Counted from the stretch's first letter, positions 35,391-44,556 are shown. The stretch is DNA of 64,000 bases from Acidovorax sp. HDW3 (GCF_011303755.1 NZ_CP049885.1:460001-524000), one strand, 5' to 3'. Notes: a model not told the origin generated them from the letters alone. Made by a program: numbers and translations.

Positions 35391-35426
35391 CTTTGGTCGT
35401 CGGTTCAAGTCCGCCACGCCCTACCA
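35391..35426 (+). pseudogene. 3' half of the split host tRNA gene
   Basis: It follows the second CTCATAATC core and gives the rest of the anticodon stem (CCTTT), variable loop TGGTC, T-arm GTCGG-TTCAAGT-CCGCC, acceptor ACGCCCT and ACCA (CCA at 35424-35426). Acceptor bases pair fully with the 5' half at 13943-13949. The T-stem has one T-C mismatch (positions 50-64), unlike the perfect stem of the element's own copy. It has no promoter of its own that I can see. Confidence 0.9.
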
Positions 35427-35441
35427 AGCCACACAAGGAAA

Positions 35442-35472
35442 CCACGCTATCAAAACGGTAGCGTGGTTTTTT
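35442..35472 (+). terminator. Terminator of the host tRNA gene
   Basis: CCACGCTA (35442-35449) pairs with TAGCGTGG (35459-35466), followed by six T residues. It lies 16 bp after the tRNA CCA end, so it was the original terminator of the now-split gene. Confidence 0.85.
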
Positions 35473-35624
35473 CATTCTGGGCCAGAACTGCGATTTACAG
35501 ATTATGCAGCTTGGCCTAGTTGTCCCATCTCGTGTGATCATATACCCCACAGGAGTTGGGCATTCTTCCAAGCAAGAGAGGTAATGCGCAACGTGGTGGA
35601 ATCCTTCAAACAGGAGCAATCGAC

Positions 35625-36539
35625 ATGAGCCAAGTGCACGCGCAAGCACGAACCACACCGCGTACGAGAGCCGAGATCAAAGATTCTCCAGCATCCATTG
35701 CACAACTGGCCGAGCTCTACAACATCACCCGTGCGACGGCACGCAAATGGAAGCACCGAGACAGCCCGGATGATCTCTCGCACCGTCCGCACACGCTGCA
35801 TACAACGCTCTCGCCCGTGCAAGAGGCCATCGCTGTGGAGCTGCGCCGCCTGCTGTTTTTGCCCCTGGATGACCTGCTGGCGGTGGTGCGAGAGTTTGTG
35901 AACCCGCAGGTCTCCCGTGCAGGTCTGGATCGTTGCTTGCGCCGCCACGGTGTCTCCAGTTTGCGTGAACTTCAGGCCCAGGCCCAGGCCGACGCAGGCA
36001 CTGCTGACAAGCCCGTCAAGACCTTCAAGGACTATGAACCAGGCTTTGTGCATGTGGACATCAAATACCTGCCGCAGATGCCCGACGAGCGCCAGCGGCG
36101 CTATCTGTTCGTGGCCATAGACCGGGCAACGCGCTGGGTGTTCATGCACATCTATGCCGACCAGAGCGAGGACTCCAGCGTGGACTTCCTGGAGCGTCTG
36201 GAGCGTGCAGCGCCCATGAAGATCGTCAAACTACTCACCGACAACGGCAGTCAGTTCACGGATCGGTTCACGAACAAAAAACGCGAACCCAGCGGGCGGC
36301 ACAAGTTCGATATGCGCTGCAAGGCGTTGGGCATTGAGCACCGGCTGTGTCCGCCGCGTCACCCACAGACCAACGGCATGGTGGAGCGCTTCAACGGGCG
36401 TATCAGCGAAATCGTCAGGCAAACGCGCTTTGCATCCGCAGCGCAGCTGGAGGCCACATTGATGAACTACGTCAAAACCTACAACCACCAGATTCCACAG
36501 CGTGCACTCAAGCACGTTTCACCCGTTCAGGCGTTGAAG
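35625..36539 (+). pseudogene. IS481-family transposase, 5' part (split by IS21 element)
   Basis: The first 305 codons of an IS481-type DDE transposase. It has an HTH region (SIAQLAELYNITRATARKWKHRD) and DDE residues in VHVDIKYL, LLTDNGSQF and GMVERFNGRI. The frame reaches PVQALK, then runs into IS21 sequence and stops at 36629. Its C-terminus resumes in frame at 39215 (DWYAKKPELFKKRVYKQAGLDT). Without the insertion the gene would encode 327 residues. ATG at 35625. The outer ends of the IS481 element could not be fixed. Confidence 0.9.
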
Positions 36540-36677
36540 TGTCCGCGCCGATCCAAATTTGAGCCACCGTGCCGACTGAATATTGAGCCAGGGGTGGAAG
36601 CCGACTTTTGTGGGGTCGGCTGTGGATAAGTGTAGGTGCTGTCCTGGTTCGGCGATCTCCTTGTTGTTGTGTTGAAG

Positions 36678-36726
36678 GCGCTGTGCAAGCCGCGCAGGGC
36701 GTAGCCCGTAGCGGCTTGCACAGCGC
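36678..36726 (-). terminator. Hairpin downstream of istB
   Basis: GCGCTGTGCAAGCCGC (36678-36693) is perfectly inverted at 36711-36726 (16-bp stem, 17-nt loop) just beyond the istB stop. It probably ends istAB transcription or blocks read-in from outside. Confidence 0.65.
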
Positions 36727-36735
36727 GGCACTTGC

Positions 36736-37557
36736 TCAGAATGGGTCGGGCTCAGCCTGCGTCGAGGCACTCTTTCGCGCCTGCTCGCGGGCCTTGATAC
36801 GCTTCTTGGCTGCAGCCGTGCTGCGACTGAACCGGATCGACTCGTTGCCCGTCTCCACGATGTGGCAGTGGTGCGTGAGCCGGTCCAGCAGCGCCGTGGT
36901 CATCTTCGCGTCGCCGAACACGCTGGACCATTCGGCGAAGTCCAGATTGGTTGTGATCATCACGCTGGTGTGCTCGTACAGCTTGCTCAGCAGGTGGAAC
37001 AGCAACGCCCCGCCGGCCTGGCTGAACGGCAGGTAGCCCAGCTCATCGAGGATCACCAGGTCCATGCGCAGCAAGCTCAGCGCAATGCGCCCGGCCTTGC
37101 CTTGGGCCTTCTCCTGCTCCAACGCGTTGACCAGATCGACGGTGGAGTAGAACCGCACCCGCTTGCCGTGCCGGGTGATGCCCGAGACACCCATGGCCGT
37201 GGCCAGATGGGTCTTGCCTGTGCCCGGTCCGCCCACCAGCACCACGTTGTGCGCCTCGTCGGTGAAGGCCGTGGTGGCCAGAGTCTCCACCAGCTTGCGG
37301 TCCACCGGTGAGACCTCGAAGTCAAAGCCCGCCATGTCCCGGTGCACCGGGAACTTCGCCGCGTGCATCTGGTGGCTGACCGAGCGCATCGCGCGGTCCG
37401 TGCCCTCGGCCTGCAACAAATGCTCGATCAGCCAGCGCGAGGTCTCGATGCCCACACCGCCTCCCTCACCACCCCCTTGCTCGACCAGATCGGCCCACGC
37501 GCCGGCCATGCCGTGCAGGCGCAGTGCCTTGAGTTCGACCAGCACGTCAGTCTTCAT
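36736..37557 (-). CDS. istB: IS21 helper ATPase IstB
   Basis: AAA+ ATPase of 273 residues that assists IstA in transposition and target choice. Walker A is [11 protein letters not shown], Walker [14 protein letters not shown], and sensor region [12 protein letters not shown]. The start overlaps istA by 11 bp, giving coupled translation. Length matches the family; it appears intact. Confidence 0.95.
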   Translation of the reverse strand: MKTDVLVELKALRLHGMAGAWADLVEQGGGEGGGVGIETSRWLIEHLLQAEGTDRAMRSVSHQMHAAKFPVHRDMAGFDFEVSPVDRKLVETLATTAFTDEAHNVVLVGGPGTGKTHLATAMGVSGITRHGKRVRFYSTVDLVNALEQEKAQGKAGRIALSLLRMDLVILDELGYLPFSQAGGALLFHLLSKLYEHTSVMITTNLDFAEWSSVFGDAKMTTALLDRLTHHCHIVETGNESIRFSRSTAAAKKRIKAREQARKSASTQAEPDPF

Positions 37558-39091
37558 GGTCGGCTCCTTCGGTGGTCACGCCCACAATGTTGCCCACGGT
37601 GTCCGAACGCAGGCTGTCGTAGCGCGCCGTGTTCGCCAGCGGCGGCGTGGTCACTCTCAGCAGCGTGGCCGCCGTGGGCGGCACCGGCTGCGCGTTGAGC
37701 CGGTTCAGCACATTGACCACATGCTCCACGCTGACCTTGCCCGGTGCACCGCTCTCCAGCGCCAGCTCGATGGCCACCAACACCGCGTCCAGGCCGGCGC
37801 TGAGCACAACGGCCAGCACCTGCGCCATGACCCTGTCGCCGCCCGGGTTGCGCAGCAGCCCTCGGCGCAGCCGCTGCAGCGGCTCGGGCATGTCGGCAAA
37901 GGGCGCGCCGTTCCTCAGCGCGCCGGGCTTCCTCTGCAGCAGCGGGATGTAGTGCTGCCAGTCGTACCGGGTCTCGCCCGCGTTGCTCAGCCGCTCGTGG
38001 CGCGCCACGATGGTGTCGTCGGCCACGATGGCGACGCTGCCCGGATACAGCCGCGTGCTGACCAACTGGCCGACCCGTTCGCACGGCACCGAATAGCGGT
38101 TGCGCGCCACCGACACCAGGCAGGTGCTGGAGACCTGCGCGGGTTTCTCGACGTAGCCATCGAACGGCACCGGCATGGGCATGAGGTGCGCGCGCTCGTG
38201 TTCGAGCATCTCGGCCACGCTGAACTGGGTGTGCTCGGGGTGGCGCACCTCGTCCCACAGCGCGCGGCAGCGCTGGCCCAGCCAGGCGTTGAGTTCGGTG
38301 AAGCTGGCGAACTTGATCTTGGCCGCGTCGATCCAGATGCGCCGCCGGCTGTCCTGTACGTTCTTCTCGACGACACCCTTCTCCCAGCCGCTGGCCACGT
38401 TGCAGAAGTCCGGGTCATAGAGGTAGTGCGCGCACATGGTGGCAAAGCGCTCGTTGACGATGCGCCCCTTGCCCTTCTTGACCTTGTCCACCGCCGTCTT
38501 CATGTTGTCGTAAATGCCCCGGCGGGCCACACCGCCGAGTGCCGCGAAGCTGCGGGTGTGGGCATCGAACAGCATCTCGTGGCCCTGGCTGGGGTAGGCC
38601 ACCAGCCAGAAGGCCCGACTGGCGCACAGCTTCATGTGTGAGACCTGCACCCGGTAGTAGATGCCACCGATCACCATGCCTTCCTCGCTCCAGTCGAACT
38701 GGAAGGCCTCGCCCAGTTCGAAGGCCAGTGGCACAAAGGCGTTGCCCGCAGACCCCTGGCCTTCGCCCTGGCGCCATGCCCGGATGAAGTCGGTCACCCG
38801 CGTGTAACCCCCCTCGTAGCCCGCACGCCTGATCTCGGCGTACAGCGCTTTAGCTGTTCTGCGCTCGTGTTTGGGCCGACGTGCATCGGCCTTCAAGGCC
38901 AGCCTGAGCGCGTCATGGAACGCCGTGAGTTTGTTGGGTTGTTCGCCGCGCCGGTACTTCGGTGGGCCGTCCACCTCCCCGTGCAGCCACTTCGCCACCG
39001 TGTTGCGCGAGAGCCCTGTCATGCGAGATATCTCGCGCTCCGATTTGTTCTTCCGGGCATGCAAATGCCGGATCCTGCCAATCATGTCCAT
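37547..39091 (-). CDS. istA: IS21 transposase IstA
   Basis: DDE-type transposase of 514 residues. The N-terminal HTH is [27 protein letters not shown]; the catalytic core begins at [14 protein letters not shown] (first Asp). The start ATG at 39089-39091 follows GGAGTGATCACC; ATGs further upstream lack a ribosome site. Intact, so the IS21 copy could still move. Confidence 0.93.
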   Translation of the reverse strand: MDMIGRIRHLHARKNKSEREISRMTGLSRNTVAKWLHGEVDGPPKYRRGEQPNKLTAFHDALRLALKADARRPKHERRTAKALYAEIRRAGYEGGYTRVTDFIRAWRQGEGQGSAGNAFVPLAFELGEAFQFDWSEEGMVIGGIYYRVQVSHMKLCASRAFWLVAYPSQGHEMLFDAHTRSFAALGGVARRGIYDNMKTAVDKVKKGKGRIVNERFATMCAHYLYDPDFCNVASGWEKGVVEKNVQDSRRRIWIDAAKIKFASFTELNAWLGQRCRALWDEVRHPEHTQFSVAEMLEHERAHLMPMPVPFDGYVEKPAQVSSTCLVSVARNRYSVPCERVGQLVSTRLYPGSVAIVADDTIVARHERLSNAGETRYDWQHYIPLLQRKPGALRNGAPFADMPEPLQRLRRGLLRNPGGDRVMAQVLAVVLSAGLDAVLVAIELALESGAPGKVSVEHVVNVLNRLNAQPVPPTAATLLRVTTPPLANTARYDSLRSDTVGNIVGVTTEGADHED

Positions 39092-39214
39092 GGTGATCAC
39101 TCCTTGTCCTCTGCTGCACAAAAAAACAGCAGAGTAGGTTGTTCACCTGGCTCAGTTTTGGGTCGGCACTACCCTCAAAAGTGGCTCAGTTTTCGGTCGG
39201 CGCCAACATTGAAG

Positions 39215-39283
39215 GATTGGTATGCAAAAAAGCCGGAATTGTTCAAGAAGCGTGTTTACAAACAGGCGGGACTTGACACCTAG
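39215..39283 (+). pseudogene. IS481-family transposase, 3' part
   Basis: The last 22 codons of the split transposase plus the stop: DWYAKKPELFKKRVYKQAGLDT. It follows the right copy of the TTGAAG duplication (39209-39214, encoding LK) and joins in frame to 36539. Repeats of ACTTGACA (39271 region, 39298 region) downstream probably belong to the IS481 right end. Confidence 0.88.
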
Positions 39284-39347
39284 TTCGCTTGGCCGGACTT
39301 GACAGGTAGACTTTTGACAAGTCAACAAGCGGTTACTTTCTTTGAAA

Positions 39348-39460
39348 TTCCCGATCGGTAAAATTTTTCTTTGAGAGTGCGCTGCTGTACGAAAAATTCC
39401 CGAACGGGAAGCATTGCTTCCCTCCTTCTTTGATTTGGTTCATAATTTCCCGAACGGGAA
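39348..39460. promoter_or_regulatory. Three phased HipB operators
   Basis: TTCCCGAACGGGAA is present at 39397-39410 and 39447-39460, with a degenerate TTCCCGATCGGTAA at 39348-39361; spacings are 49 and 50 bp. The 14-bp palindromes lie just upstream of hipB, and the last one is 12 bp from its ATG. A -10-like CATAAT (39441-39446) adjoins the last copy. This arrangement fits cooperative autorepression with DNA looping, as known for HipBA. Confidence 0.8.
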
Positions 39461-39472
39461 ATAAGGCCAGTG

Positions 39473-39733
39473 ATGAGATCCATACAGACCACAGTACAAC
39501 TCGGTGACGCGTTGCGTGCTGCACGCAAGCTGTTGGGCCTGACACAGCCTCAACTGGCTCTGGCTGCAGGCGTTGGTGTGCGCTTCATCGTTGACCTGGA
39601 AGCAGGCAAAACCACGCTACGTTTGGAAAACGTGTTGCGCGTGATTGACGCGCTGGGGGGGACGCTCCAGCTTATTGGCTTGCCATCATCCGCCCCTGAC
39701 AGCCACCCAGAGGGCAACGACCATGGCGCGTGA
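39473..39733 (+). CDS. hipB: HipB-like antitoxin
   Basis: An 86-residue XRE-type DNA-binding antitoxin: LGDALRAARKLLGLTQPQLALAAGVGVRFIVDLEAGKTTLRLENVLRVIDALGGTLQLI. The ATG at 39473 is used; a GTG sits just one codon upstream. It overlaps hipA by 11 bp. In the HipBA system HipB binds HipA and represses the operon through the palindromes upstream. Confidence 0.92.
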   Translation: MRSIQTTVQLGDALRAARKLLGLTQPQLALAAGVGVRFIVDLEAGKTTLRLENVLRVIDALGGTLQLIGLPSSAPDSHPEGNDHGA

Positions 39734-41018
39734 GCTGGAAGTGTGGCTGGTCGCCGAGCGGGTTGGTGCCCTGGCGATGATTGATGGCAGGCTGAATTTC
39801 CGTTATGCCCCCGATTGGCTCTCACGCTCTGACGCGGTGGGCCTATCGAGCTCGCTGCCTTTGCAAGCAGAGCCGTTCGACGATCATCACACGCGCCCCT
39901 TCTTTGCAGGGCTTTTGCCAGAGGGCCAACTCAGGCGCCTCATTGCCCGGCAATTTCAGGTGTCGAGCCAGAACGATTTTGCGCTGCTCGATCGCATCGG
40001 TGGTGAGTGTGCCGGGGCCGTGACCTTACTGGAGCCAGGGCAGCCACTGTCTATTCTTGAGCATGACCACGACGTTCAGTGGCTGAGTGACGAAGAGATC
40101 GTTGCCATTCTTGATGAACTGCCGCATCGGCCGATGCTGGCCGGCAAGGATGGTCTGCGGCTCTCCCTGGCGGGCGCTCAAGACAAGTTGCCGGTGGTCT
40201 TCGATGGCGCCCGGATCGGGCTTCCAAAGAATGGAACGCCCAGCTCGCATATCTTGAAGCCAGCCATCCGCACCCTGTCGGGCACCGTCACAAACGAAGG
40301 CTTTTGCCTGGCGCTGGCAGAGGCCATGCAGCTGAAACCAGCAAAGTCGCAGGTGCGTTCCGTGCTGGGGCGAGAGTTTTTGTTGGTTGAACGCTATGAC
40401 CGGGTGGTTGATGCACAAGGCCTGCGGCGGCGCCTGCATCAAGAGGACTTTTGTCAGGCGCTGGGCGTGGTGCCTGAAATGAAATACCAGAACGAAGGTG
40501 GCCCGGATCTGGCACTATGTTTCGATCTGGTTCGGCGCGCGACACGCCCCAGCGCACCCCACATCCTGCGTATGCTCGACTACGTGATCTTCAACGCCTT
40601 GATCGGCAATCACGACGCGCACGCCAAGAATTTCTCGCTGCTTTACGCGGGCAAGTCCGCTGTTTTGGCGCCGCTCTATGACGTGCTTTCGACGGCGATC
40701 TATTCAAATCTGACGCCCAAGATGGCGATGAAGATTGGCAGCAAGTACAAGTTCAGCGAAGTCCAAGCACGGCACTGGAACCAGTTCACGGAGGCCGTTG
40801 GTCTCAGCAAGGCTCAGGCCAGAAAGCGGATTCTGTCCTTGACAAATTCCATGCCGATTACCGCGCGTGCACTGCAGTCAGACCCGAAGCGTGGCTTCTC
40901 CGGTCAGGGTGTGATTGAGCAAATCGTGCTTTTGATTGAGCAACGTTGTGCCCTGACGGCTCAGAGACTCAGTGCAACCACCGCTGACATGGAGGAAGCG
41001 CCTGAGCCATCCACATGA
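39723..41018 (+). CDS. hipA: HipA-like Ser/Thr kinase toxin
   Basis: A 431-residue HipA kinase. In E. coli, HipA phosphorylates glutamyl-tRNA synthetase and induces persistence. Motifs include the N-terminal subdomain (PFFAGLLPEGQLR), SLAGAQDKLPV (ATP-binding loop), SSHILKP, LLVERYDR, HQEDFCQALG, the catalytic GNHDAHAKNFSLL and metal-binding LAPLYDV. All look intact, so an active toxin is expected. Coupled to hipB. Confidence 0.93.
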   Translation: MARELEVWLVAERVGALAMIDGRLNFRYAPDWLSRSDAVGLSSSLPLQAEPFDDHHTRPFFAGLLPEGQLRRLIARQFQVSSQNDFALLDRIGGECAGAVTLLEPGQPLSILEHDHDVQWLSDEEIVAILDELPHRPMLAGKDGLRLSLAGAQDKLPVVFDGARIGLPKNGTPSSHILKPAIRTLSGTVTNEGFCLALAEAMQLKPAKSQVRSVLGREFLLVERYDRVVDAQGLRRRLHQEDFCQALGVVPEMKYQNEGGPDLALCFDLVRRATRPSAPHILRMLDYVIFNALIGNHDAHAKNFSLLYAGKSAVLAPLYDVLSTAIYSNLTPKMAMKIGSKYKFSEVQARHWNQFTEAVGLSKAQARKRILSLTNSMPITARALQSDPKRGFSGQGVIEQIVLLIEQRCALTAQRLSATTADMEEAPEPST

Positions 41019-41295
41019 GCCAAAAGGCGTTTACGAATATGGGCTATCAGGGGAGCCAAGTGGTCCAGACTGGTCGGACGGCTTCATGTGTTTGCGGAAC
41101 TCGGCGGTCGATGACTTTCCCGGGCCCTACCAAAAAATGCTTGGATGCAAAAAATGATGGGTTCTGAAAAAACAGCAAAAAACTGCATTACAATCACGGC
41201 TTCGCTCAGTATCTGAGGTTTGTTGCAAAGCAGTAGGCCAAAGACGTTGCAAGAATGAAGAAATGCTCTGAATTCGTGCTACAATGCAAAGCTTA

Positions 41296-41372
41296 GCGGC
41301 TGTAGCTCAGCTGGATAGAGTACTTGGCTACGAACCAAGGGGTCGTGGGTTCGATTCCTGCCAGCCGCACCA
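41296..41372 (+). tRNA. tRNA-Arg (anticodon ACG)
   Basis: A 77-nt cloverleaf with acceptor GCGGCTG/CAGCCGC, D-arm GCTCAGCTGGATAGAGT, anticodon stem CTTGG/CCAAG with loop CTACGAA (ACG), T-arm GTGGGTTCGATTCCTGC and encoded CCA. TACAAT at 41279-41284 resembles a -10 box but is very close to the 5' end. The upstream 277 bp after hipA contain no gene. Confidence 0.96.
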
Positions 41373-41378
41373 ATTTGA

Positions 41379-41411
41379 AGCCCTGGAACTGAAAGGTTCC
41401 AGGGCTTTTTG
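41379..41411 (+). terminator. Terminator after tRNA-Arg
   Basis: AGCCCTGGAAC (41379-41389) pairs with GTTCCAGGGCT (41395-41405), followed by TTTTTGG. It lies 6 bp after the tRNA. Confidence 0.88.
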
Positions 41412-41434
41412 GTTTTTGTCTGCACAATGCCGCC

Positions 41435-41989
41435 ATGAGCAAAGCCTTTACCAAAGAGTCCGATGGTGATGATGACGAGGGCCTGAGCCTGCCGCCGCTT
41501 CCTGCGGGGGGCAAAAACTACATCACTCCAGCTGGCTACGCCCGTTTGCGCACTGAGCTGCTGGCGCTGATTGATGATGAGCGCCCGAAACTGGTCGAGA
41601 TCGTGCATTGGGCGGCAAGCAACGGCGACCGCTCGGAAAATGGCGACTATCTGTATGGCAAGAAGCGCTTGCGCGAGATTGATCGGCGCATTCGTTTCCT
41701 GACCAAGCGCCTGGAGATCGCTGAAGTCGTCGATCCATCGGTTCATGCCGGCAGCGACCAGGTTTTTTTTGGTGCCAGCGTGACCTATGCAGACTCCGAT
41801 GGCAGCGAGCGCGAAGTCACCATCATGGGCATTGATGAAGCCGATAGTGCGCTGGGGCAGATCAGCTGGATCTCGCCAGTGGCGCGTGCCTTGCTCAAGG
41901 CGCGTGAGGGCGATGAGGTACAACTGCCCACGCCTGGAGGGCAGCGTACGCTTGAAATTTTGGCGGTGCGCTATCCGCCGAAAACCTGA
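41435..41989 (+). CDS. greB: Transcription elongation factor GreB
   Basis: Rescues backtracked RNA polymerase by stimulating transcript cleavage. The 184-residue product has the Gre coiled coil (YITPAGYARLRTELLALIDDERPKLVEIVHWAASNGDRSENGDYLYGKKRLREIDRRI), with the acidic tip residues in NGDRSENGDY, and a C-terminal FKBP-like domain ending in LPTPGGQRTLEILAVRY. An acidic N-terminal extension (ESDGDDDEG) is present, usual in betaproteobacteria. Convergent with spoT. Confidence 0.94.
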   Translation: MSKAFTKESDGDDDEGLSLPPLPAGGKNYITPAGYARLRTELLALIDDERPKLVEIVHWAASNGDRSENGDYLYGKKRLREIDRRIRFLTKRLEIAEVVDPSVHAGSDQVFFGASVTYADSDGSEREVTIMGIDEADSALGQISWISPVARALLKAREGDEVQLPTPGGQRTLEILAVRYPPKT

Positions 41990-41992
41990 GCT

Positions 41993-44254
41993 TTATTGCG
42001 GCAGCACGCGTTCGGCGCGCAGCACCGCCGGGGTGCGGCGCAGGTTGCGCAGGGCACTTTCAAGGTGGGTTTGGTCGCGTGCGACGACGACAAAGCGCAG
42101 ATCAACGGTGTCGAGCGCGGTTTCGTCATCCATGTCCACGTGCACGATGTCGGCTTCAGAGGTGGCCAGCTCGGCGGCCACGCGCGCCAGAATTCCCTTG
42201 CCGTTGCGTACCGTGACCTTGATGCCCGCCTCGAAAGCGCGGGTTGGCTCCTCGTTCCAATCGACCGTGATGAAGCGCTCGCTATCCTTGTGCTGCAGGC
42301 GCTTGGCGACGTTGCACAGGGCGCGGTGCACCACCAGGCCCTCGCCCCGGCCAAGGTAGCCGACGATCGGGTCGCCCGGCACCGGGCGACAACAGGGTGC
42401 GTACTTGACGGAGGCGCCTTCGCTGCCGTCGAGCACCACCGCACCCTGGGTGATGTTGTCCTGGGCGGTGTAGCGCTCGCGGGTCATGAGCAGGGCATCG
42501 GGGCGCTGGCCATGTTCGGCCAGCAGTGCCGTCAGGCGCTTGGCGACGATGTTGGCAATGCGCTTGCCCAGGCCGATGTCGGTCATGAGTTCGGCGCGGG
42601 TGCGGTTGCCGGTGAAGCGCAGCAGCTTTTCCCACAGGGGTTGGTCGGTTTCCGCGTTCGGCAGCAGCTCGATGCCTTCGGCGCGCAGGGCTTGGGCCAG
42701 CAGCTTCTCTCCCAGGCCGACGGATTCGTTTTGCGCCAGGGTCTTGAGGTGGTGGCGGATTTTGGAGCGTGCGCGCCCGGTGCGCACAAAGCTCAGCCAC
42801 GCGGGGTTGGGTGTGGCATCGGGGGCGGTAATGATCTCCACCACATCGCCGTTATTGAGCTCGGTGCGCAGGGTGACGGGCTCGTTGTTGATGCGTGCCG
42901 CCGTGGTGCGGTCGCCGACGTTGCTGTGAATGGCGTAGGCGAAATCGACCACTGTGGCGCCGCGTGGCAGGGCCATGATCTGGCTCTTGGGGGTGAAGAC
43001 GTACACCGCATCCGGGAAGAGATCGACCTTGACGTGATCCCAGAATTCGGCTGCATCGCGCGTTTCGTTCTGGATGTCGAGCAGCGATTGCAGCCACTTG
43101 GTGCCCAGGCGCTCGGCGGTGCTGCCACTGGCATCTTGCGCCTTGTACAGCCAATGGGCGGCGACGCCGGCCTCGGCCACCACGTGCATTTCCTCGGTGC
43201 GCATCTGAAATTCGATATTGATGCTGGAGGGGCCGACCAGGGTGGTGTGCAGTGACTGGTAGCCGTTGAGCTTGGGGATGGCGATATGGTCCTTGAACTT
43301 GCCCGGAACCGGCTTGTACATCTGGTGCAGAACCCCAAGGGCGGTGTAGCAGTCCGTCACGCCTGGGACGATGACACGAAAACCGTAGATGTCGGTCACC
43401 TGGGCAAAGCTCAGGTGCTTCAGGCGCATCTTTTGATAGATGGCGTACAGGGTTTTCTCGCGCCCGGCCAGGCGCACGCGCATACCGATGCGGGCAAAGG
43501 CGGCATCGACTTCGGCTTGCACTTTCTGGATCAGGTCGCGGCGGCGGTGGCGTGATTTGTTCACTGCCTTGGTCAGTGTGGCGTAGCGCCAGGGGTGCAG
43601 GTGGCGAAAAGAGAGGTCTTGCAGCTCGCGGTAGGTTTGGTTCAGGCCCAGGCGGTGGGCGATGGGGGCGTAGATTTCTAGCGTTTCTGACGAAATGCGT
43701 GCCCACTTGCTGCGTGGCATGTCCGAGAGCGTGCGCATGTTGTGCGAACGGTCGGCGAGCTTGATGAGAATGACGCGCACGTCGCGTGCCATGGCCAGCA
43801 GCATCTTGCGAAAGGATTCGGCCTGGTTTTCCTCACGTGTGTTGAATTGCAGCTTGTCGAGTTTGGTCAGGCCATCGACCAGTTCAGCCACCGGCGCGCC
43901 AAAGCGGTCGATCAGATCGGCCTTGGTGACGCCGCAGTCTTCCATGGCGTCGTGCAAGAGCGCCGCCATCAGGGCCTGGGCGTCGAGCTTCCATTGCGCG
44001 CACTGGGCGGCGACGGCGATCGGGTGGGTGATGTAAGGCTCGCCGCTGCTGCGCAGCTGGCCCAAGTGGGCGATGTCGGCAAAACGGTACGCCTGGCGTA
44101 CTTGTTCAATGCTTGCCGAGTCAAGATAGCCGAGGGTTTCGGTCAGCGCAGCAAAGCTCGCCGCAGCGGCATTGGCGGCGGCGGTGGCGGGGCTGGCCGG
44201 GTCGGCGGGGAGCTCGGGCCGTGGTTCGGGGGCTGGGGGCGGGACCGCGTTCAT
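41993..44254 (-). CDS. spoT: Bifunctional (p)ppGpp synthetase/hydrolase
   Basis: A 753-residue RelA/SpoT homologue. The N-terminal HD hydrolase domain shows LLHDAMEDCGVT; the synthetase domain includes GREKTLYAIYQKMRLKHL and DIYGFRVIV; then TGS (DAVYVFTPKSQIMALPRGATVVDFAYAIHS), the Cys-rich YAPCCRPVPGDPIVGYL segment and a C-terminal ACT domain. The intact HD motif indicates SpoT/Rel type. ATG at 44252-44254. It follows rpoZ and gmk on the same strand, separated by a terminator. Confidence 0.95.
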   Translation of the reverse strand: MNAVPPPAPEPRPELPADPASPATAAANAAAASFAALTETLGYLDSASIEQVRQAYRFADIAHLGQLRSSGEPYITHPIAVAAQCAQWKLDAQALMAALLHDAMEDCGVTKADLIDRFGAPVAELVDGLTKLDKLQFNTREENQAESFRKMLLAMARDVRVILIKLADRSHNMRTLSDMPRSKWARISSETLEIYAPIAHRLGLNQTYRELQDLSFRHLHPWRYATLTKAVNKSRHRRRDLIQKVQAEVDAAFARIGMRVRLAGREKTLYAIYQKMRLKHLSFAQVTDIYGFRVIVPGVTDCYTALGVLHQMYKPVPGKFKDHIAIPKLNGYQSLHTTLVGPSSINIEFQMRTEEMHVVAEAGVAAHWLYKAQDASGSTAERLGTKWLQSLLDIQNETRDAAEFWDHVKVDLFPDAVYVFTPKSQIMALPRGATVVDFAYAIHSNVGDRTTAARINNEPVTLRTELNNGDVVEIITAPDATPNPAWLSFVRTGRARSKIRHHLKTLAQNESVGLGEKLLAQALRAEGIELLPNAETDQPLWEKLLRFTGNRTRAELMTDIGLGKRIANIVAKRLTALLAEHGQRPDALLMTRERYTAQDNITQGAVVLDGSEGASVKYAPCCRPVPGDPIVGYLGRGEGLVVHRALCNVAKRLQHKDSERFITVDWNEEPTRAFEAGIKVTVRNGKGILARVAAELATSEADIVHVDMDDETALDTVDLRFVVVARDQTHLESALRNLRRTPAVLRAERVLPQ

Positions 44255-44285
44255 GGGCTTAATGTAGCGCGGACTGGGCAGGTAT

Positions 44286-44310
44286 AAAAAAAGCACCGCC
44301 AAGCGGTGCT
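44286..44310 (-). terminator. Terminator after rpoZ
   Basis: AGCACCGC (44292-44299) and GCGGTGCT (44303-44310) flank CAA; on the minus strand this is followed by a run of seven T. It separates gmk-rpoZ from spoT, so spoT depends on read-through or on its own promoter. Confidence 0.85.
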
Positions 44311-44332
44311 CGATAGGCAGGGGCTACGGCGA

Positions 44333-44536
44333 TCAGCCCGGAACCTTCTTCAGCATTTCGATGCCGACTTTGCCTTGGGCGATCTCGCGCAGGGCGGTGA
44401 CGGCGGGCTTGTTGCGGCTTTCGATTTTGGGCGTATGGCCTTGGCTCAACATGCGAGCGCGGTAGGTGGCGGCCAGGACGAGTTGGAAACGGTTCGGGAT
44501 CTGCTGCAGGCAGTCTTCAACGGTAATGCGTGCCAT
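44333..44536 (-). CDS. rpoZ: RNA polymerase omega subunit
   Basis: A 67-residue omega subunit beginning [30 protein letters not shown], which chaperones the beta-prime subunit and forms part of a ppGpp site in proteobacteria. Normal size for betaproteobacteria. Located between gmk and spoT. Confidence 0.96.
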   Translation of the reverse strand: MARITVEDCLQQIPNRFQLVLAATYRARMLSQGHTPKIESRNKPAVTALREIAQGKVGIEMLKKVPG

Positions 44537-44556
44537 GGGGCAATTCTCCGGGAGAT

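Larger units (their letters stand above)
36540..39208 (-). mobile_element. IS21-family insertion sequence
   Basis: A 2,669-bp element starting TGTCCGCGCCGA and ending (reverse complement) TGTTGGCGCCGA, with internal repeats of the TGCCGAC...TTGAGCCA type at both ends, typical of IS21 multiple terminal repeats. TTGAAG flanks it at 36534-36539 and 39209-39214, a 6-bp target duplication. It carries istA and istB on the minus strand. Removal of the element and one duplication restores the IS481 transposase frame exactly. Confidence 0.95.

Noticed and set aside
35475..39320. Exact ends of the IS481 element
   Set aside because: ACTTGACA-type repeats near 39271-39300 suggest the right end, but I could not match a convincing inverted partner at the left, so no boundaries are claimed.
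41100..41125. Possible tRNA 3'-end relic (GGGCCCTACCA) after hipA
   Set aside because: Only about 11 bases resemble a tRNA end, with no T-arm before them; chance match.
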